From Thermoanaerobaculia bacterium (GTDB lineage: Bacteria > Acidobacteriota > Thermoanaerobaculia > Multivoradales > UBA5704), in NCBI GenBank assembly GCA_025937035.1, contig JAICSG010000158.1, positions 1 through 7,989 of the forward strand: a stretch of 7,989 nt of DNA, read 5' to 3'. A program made the position numbers and the translations under genes. The notes below the pieces were generated by a model. That model was not told the DNA's origin, made no database searches, and was given only the letters and a program-made list of their open reading frames with translations. Shown piece by piece: positions 7,624 to 7,989 of this stretch (positions are counted from its first letter, which is position 1; every line of letters starts with the position of its first letter).

Positions 7624-7989
7624 TACAGATCCGGGATCTCCAACCTCTGCACGATCTCGCGGCTCGACCGCGTGACATCCTCCCAGCGCCACGCCTCCTC
7701 CTCGACGAGGCCGAGCAGCAGGCGGCGCCGGTCGGAGAGGGTCTCCATGGCCAGCCGGAATTCCTCATCCTTGACGGTGGTGATCCCCGCCTCCCGCAGC
7801 GGGTCGAGGGAGGGTGGGGGCGGCGGCTCGCGTTTCGGCTCCAGGTGGGCCTCGGCGAGCGTGGAGAGGAACTCGGCGATCGCCTGGCGGAGGGGATAGA
7901 ACGCGACTTTGTCCGGCCGCTGCTCGGGGCAGACGCCCGCGAACAGCGTGATCGCCTCATCCAGCACGGCGATGCTCGGCGCCAGGGCC
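7623..7989 (-). CDS. Hypothetical protein, C-terminal 121 residues, N-terminus beyond right edge
   Basis: The minus-strand frame is open from the right edge to the TAA at 7625-7623 and reads ALAPSIAVLDEAITLFAGV to REIVQRLEIPDL. An in-frame GTG lies at 7967, but the frame continues upstream without a stop, so the gene is probably cut by the window. The visible part is mostly helical and charged, with no membrane segment. A proline-rich linker (EPPPPPSLDP, about 55-64) separates two helical parts. I do not recognise the family. The codon pattern, GC-rich third positions and a sensible protein composition support a real gene. It is convergent with the metalloprotease gene, so the two are not co-transcribed. 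Confidence 0.62.
   Translation of the reverse strand, partial: ALAPSIAVLDEAITLFAGVCPEQRPDKVAFYPLRQAIAEFLSTLAEAHLEPKREPPPPPSLDPLREAGITTVKDEEFRLAMETLSDRRRLLLGLVEEEAWRWEDVTRSSREIVQRLEIPDL

Noticed and set aside
6577..7692. 371-codon open frame on the minus strand
   Set aside because: It is antisense to the HExxH metalloprotease and runs across the GTCCCT repeats into the next gene in another frame. It has no domain or ribosome-binding site.

Overview
This is a GC-rich, densely coding bacterial window. Lipoprotein and signal-peptide genes point to a Gram-negative envelope, and the style of the error-prone polymerase and of the 'WPQWGRN..HTG' beta-propeller protein suggests Acidobacteriota or a neighbouring phylum. 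That taxonomic guess is inference, not proof. Seven protein genes are supported. Because third codon positions are so GC-rich, the complementary strands of real genes are also open for long distances. The largest + strand frames at 38-2695 and 2771-4531, and a minus frame at 6577-7692, are such mirror images and are not annotated.

Layout, left to right. (1) Minus strand, cut by the left edge: dnaE2, the error-prone PolIII alpha-like polymerase used in damage-induced translesion synthesis. Its catalytic aspartate motif is intact but its PHP domain has lost metal ligands. It has no Shine-Dalgarno, and a candidate promoter places the transcript start at the ATG. (2) Minus strand: a secreted PQQ-type beta-propeller protein, with a clear sigma70-type promoter, a leader of about 180 nt with several hairpins, and a strong intrinsic terminator that separates it from dnaE2. 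(3) Minus strand: a small STAS/SpoIIAA-like cytosolic protein with its own promoter. (4) Minus strand, probable two-gene operon: an M23 (LytM-type) lipoprotein peptidase followed by a small membrane protein with a YgaP-like (DUF2892) domain and an 'SFPASDPPS' tail. (5) Plus strand, divergent from the M23 gene: a membrane-anchored HExxH metalloprotease. (6) Minus strand, convergent with it and cut by the right edge: an unrecognised protein C-terminus. A GTCCCT/AGGGAC repeat cluster lies between the two.

The centre of the window is mostly cell-envelope housekeeping: exported propeller, peptidoglycan hydrolase, small membrane protein and periplasmic protease. It sits beside a mutagenic-repair polymerase in its own transcription unit. 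No mobile element, CRISPR array, tRNA, rRNA or obvious defence system is seen, and I found no convincing new multi-gene system. The observations most worth a second look are non-coding: the probable leaderless start of dnaE2, a similar GGTTAGG..TTAAC dyad in two promoter regions, the structured leader of the propeller gene, the hairpin over the protease start, and the GTCCCT repeat cluster.
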